From an uncultured beta proteobacterium (GTDB lineage: Bacteria > Pseudomonadota > Gammaproteobacteria > Burkholderiales > Rhodocyclaceae): DNA of 6,232 nt. Below, piece by piece: positions 5,020-6,232 of this stretch; positions within the stretch are counted from its first letter, which is position 1; every line of letters begins with the position of its first letter. The notes under the pieces are model-generated. The model had not been told where the DNA came from. It did not search any database and worked only from the letters and a program-made list of their open reading frames with translations. The position numbers and the translations under genes were made by a program. The stretch lies in contig CAIZHL010000131.1 of assembly GCA_903932755.1 (NCBI GenBank), positions 1 through 6,232 of the forward strand, given 5' to 3'.

Positions 5020-6232
5020 ATGCAGCTAACTGGCGCAGAAATCGTAATCAGGTGCTTGCAGGAGGAAAAAGTCGAATACGTATTCGGCTATCCCGGCGGG
5101 TCGGTTCTTTACATTTATGACGAACTGTTCAAGCAGGACAAGTTCAAGCATGTCCTGGTTCGTCATGAGCAGGCTGCTGTGCACGCAGCGGATGCGTATT
5201 CGCGGTCTTCCAACAAGATCGGCGTTTGCCTCGTCACCTCGGGGCCCGGCGTCACCAATGCGGTCACCGGCATCGCCACGGCGCACATGGACTCCGTGCC
5301 GCTGGTGATCATCAGCGGTCAAGTGCCGACCGGTTATATCGGACAGGACGCTTTTCAGGAATGCGATACGGTGGGGATTACCCGGCCCTGCGTCAAGCAC
5401 AATTTCCTGGTCAAGGATGTCCGGGATCTGGCGATTACTCTGAAGAAGGCCTTTTATATAGCCAAGACAGGGCGTCCCGGTCCGGTGTTGGTCGATATCC
5501 CGAAGGACATCACCAACCAGAAGTGCGAATTCGAATACCCCAAGACGATTGCCATGCGGTCCTACAACCCTGTGATAAAGGGGCATGGCGGGCAGATCAA
5601 GAAGGCGGTACAAATGCTGCTGGAGGCCAAGCGGCCGATGATCTATGCTGGAGGCGGCGTGATCCTTTCGGATGCCTCGGAGAAACTGGTCAAGCTTGCG
5701 CGCAATCTTGGATTCCCGGTAACCAACACCCTGATGGGTTTGGGCGGTTATCCGGCTACCGACAAGCAATGGCTGGGCATGCTGGGCATGCATGGCACCT
5801 ATGAGGCCAATATGGCCATGCAGAATTGCGATGTTCTGATCGCAGTCGGCGCCCGCTTCGATGACCGCGTAATCGGCAATCCGGTGCATTTTGCCGAGGT
5901 TCCGCGCAAGATCATTCACATCGACATCGATCCGTCCTCGATTGCAAAGCGGGTCAAGGTTGATGTGCCCATCGTCGGCAACTTGCCCGACGTGCTGGAC
6001 GAACTGCAAAAGCTTCTCGAAGCATCGGAAGGCGTGCCCGAGCCGAAAGCACTTGCGGCGTGGTGGAAGCAGATCGACGAGTGGCGTGGCAAGAAATCGC
6101 TCAATTACAAGCAGGGCAAGGAAATCATCATGCCCCAGAACGTCGTGGAAAAGCTCTACGAGATTACCGGCGGCGACGCCTTCATCACCTCGGACGTCGG
6201 TCAGCACCAGATGTGGGCGGCGCTATACTACA
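5020..6232 (+). CDS. ilvB: Acetolactate synthase large subunit (5' part, runs off the right edge)
   Basis: Thiamine-diphosphate enzyme (acetohydroxyacid synthase; also named ilvI) that condenses two pyruvates, or pyruvate with 2-oxobutyrate, in the first common step of branched-chain amino acid synthesis. 404 of about 570 residues are visible. The N-terminal TPP-binding (PYR) domain spans about 1-165, with VFGYPGGSVLYIYDEL (21-36), the catalytic Glu50 in RHEQAAVHAADAY, and TSGPGVTNAVTGIATA (73-88). The central domain spans about 190-335, with YAGGGV (209-214), MLGMHGTYEAN (254-264), GARFDDRV (277-284) and HIDIDPSSI (300-308). The C-terminal PP domain begins ITSDVGQHQMWAA (389-401) and is cut by the window end. 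ATG 5020 gives the family start MQLTGAEIV, with AGG at 5009-5011 upstream. An in-frame GTG at 5011 is possible but overlaps the AGG. ilvH (small subunit) is expected just downstream. Confidence 0.97.
   Translation, partial: MQLTGAEIVIRCLQEEKVEYVFGYPGGSVLYIYDELFKQDKFKHVLVRHEQAAVHAADAYSRSSNKIGVCLVTSGPGVTNAVTGIATAHMDSVPLVIISGQVPTGYIGQDAFQECDTVGITRPCVKHNFLVKDVRDLAITLKKAFYIAKTGRPGPVLVDIPKDITNQKCEFEYPKTIAMRSYNPVIKGHGGQIKKAVQMLLEAKRPMIYAGGGVILSDASEKLVKLARNLGFPVTNTLMGLGGYPATDKQWLGMLGMHGTYEANMAMQNCDVLIAVGARFDDRVIGNPVHFAEVPRKIIHIDIDPSSIAKRVKVDVPIVGNLPDVLDELQKLLEASEGVPEPKALAAWWKQIDEWRGKKSLNYKQGKEIIMPQNVVEKLYEITGGDAFITSDVGQHQMWAALYY

Noticed and set aside
5026..6207. Long open frame (393 codons) on the minus strand opposite ilvB
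   Set aside because: It mirrors the codon bias of ilvB, has no recognisable domain, and the plus strand encodes a clear acetolactate synthase throughout.

Overview
The window looks like chromosomal DNA of a betaproteobacterium. The basis is protein similarity recalled from memory: the LptF and LptG sequences, the acetolactate synthase N-terminus, and above all the ECF-type sigma factor followed by DUF3619, DUF3106 and RDD proteins next to an ilv operon, a neighbourhood I associate with Betaproteobacteria. Codon use is moderately GC-rich and even. I see no insertion sequence, phage gene, tRNA, rRNA or CRISPR array, and TGA is used as an ordinary stop codon in several genes.

Layout. (1) Positions 1-704, minus strand: 5' part of pepA (leucyl aminopeptidase), running off the left edge. 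(2) 705-826: divergent control region with a good pepA promoter. (3) 827-2979, plus strand: lptF and lptG, overlapping by 10 bp, the two membrane subunits of the LPS export ABC transporter. (4) 3007-4897, minus strand: a tightly packed four-gene cluster, in transcription order an ECF-like sigma factor, a single-pass membrane protein (DUF3619), an exported helical-repeat protein (DUF3106) and an RDD membrane protein. It converges with lptG across a 27-bp gap. (5) 4898-5019: a 122-bp divergent region with a small inverted repeat just before ilvB. (6) 5020 to the right edge, plus strand: 5' two thirds of ilvB/ilvI, acetolactate synthase large subunit.

The main anomaly is in the sigma factor gene. 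Its reading frame is cut by one in-frame TGA exactly where the family has the glycine of the conserved SEGSVKTH segment of region 4.2. After the TGA the same frame continues with the expected family C-terminus and ends in a 4-bp ATGA overlap with the next gene. This is a recent nonsense substitution (probably GGA to TGA) or a sequencing error. The same change creates an ATG in the frame of DUF3619, so it could provide a new start-stop junction. The sigma gene also appears to start at CTG, placed 6 nt after an AGGAG Shine-Dalgarno sequence.

The sigma/DUF3619/DUF3106/RDD cluster has the layout of a sigma/anti-sigma/periplasmic-sensor module and is the best candidate for an under-described system here. 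The signalling role is inferred from architecture only. The DUF3106 protein is built from about six exact 18-residue repeats.
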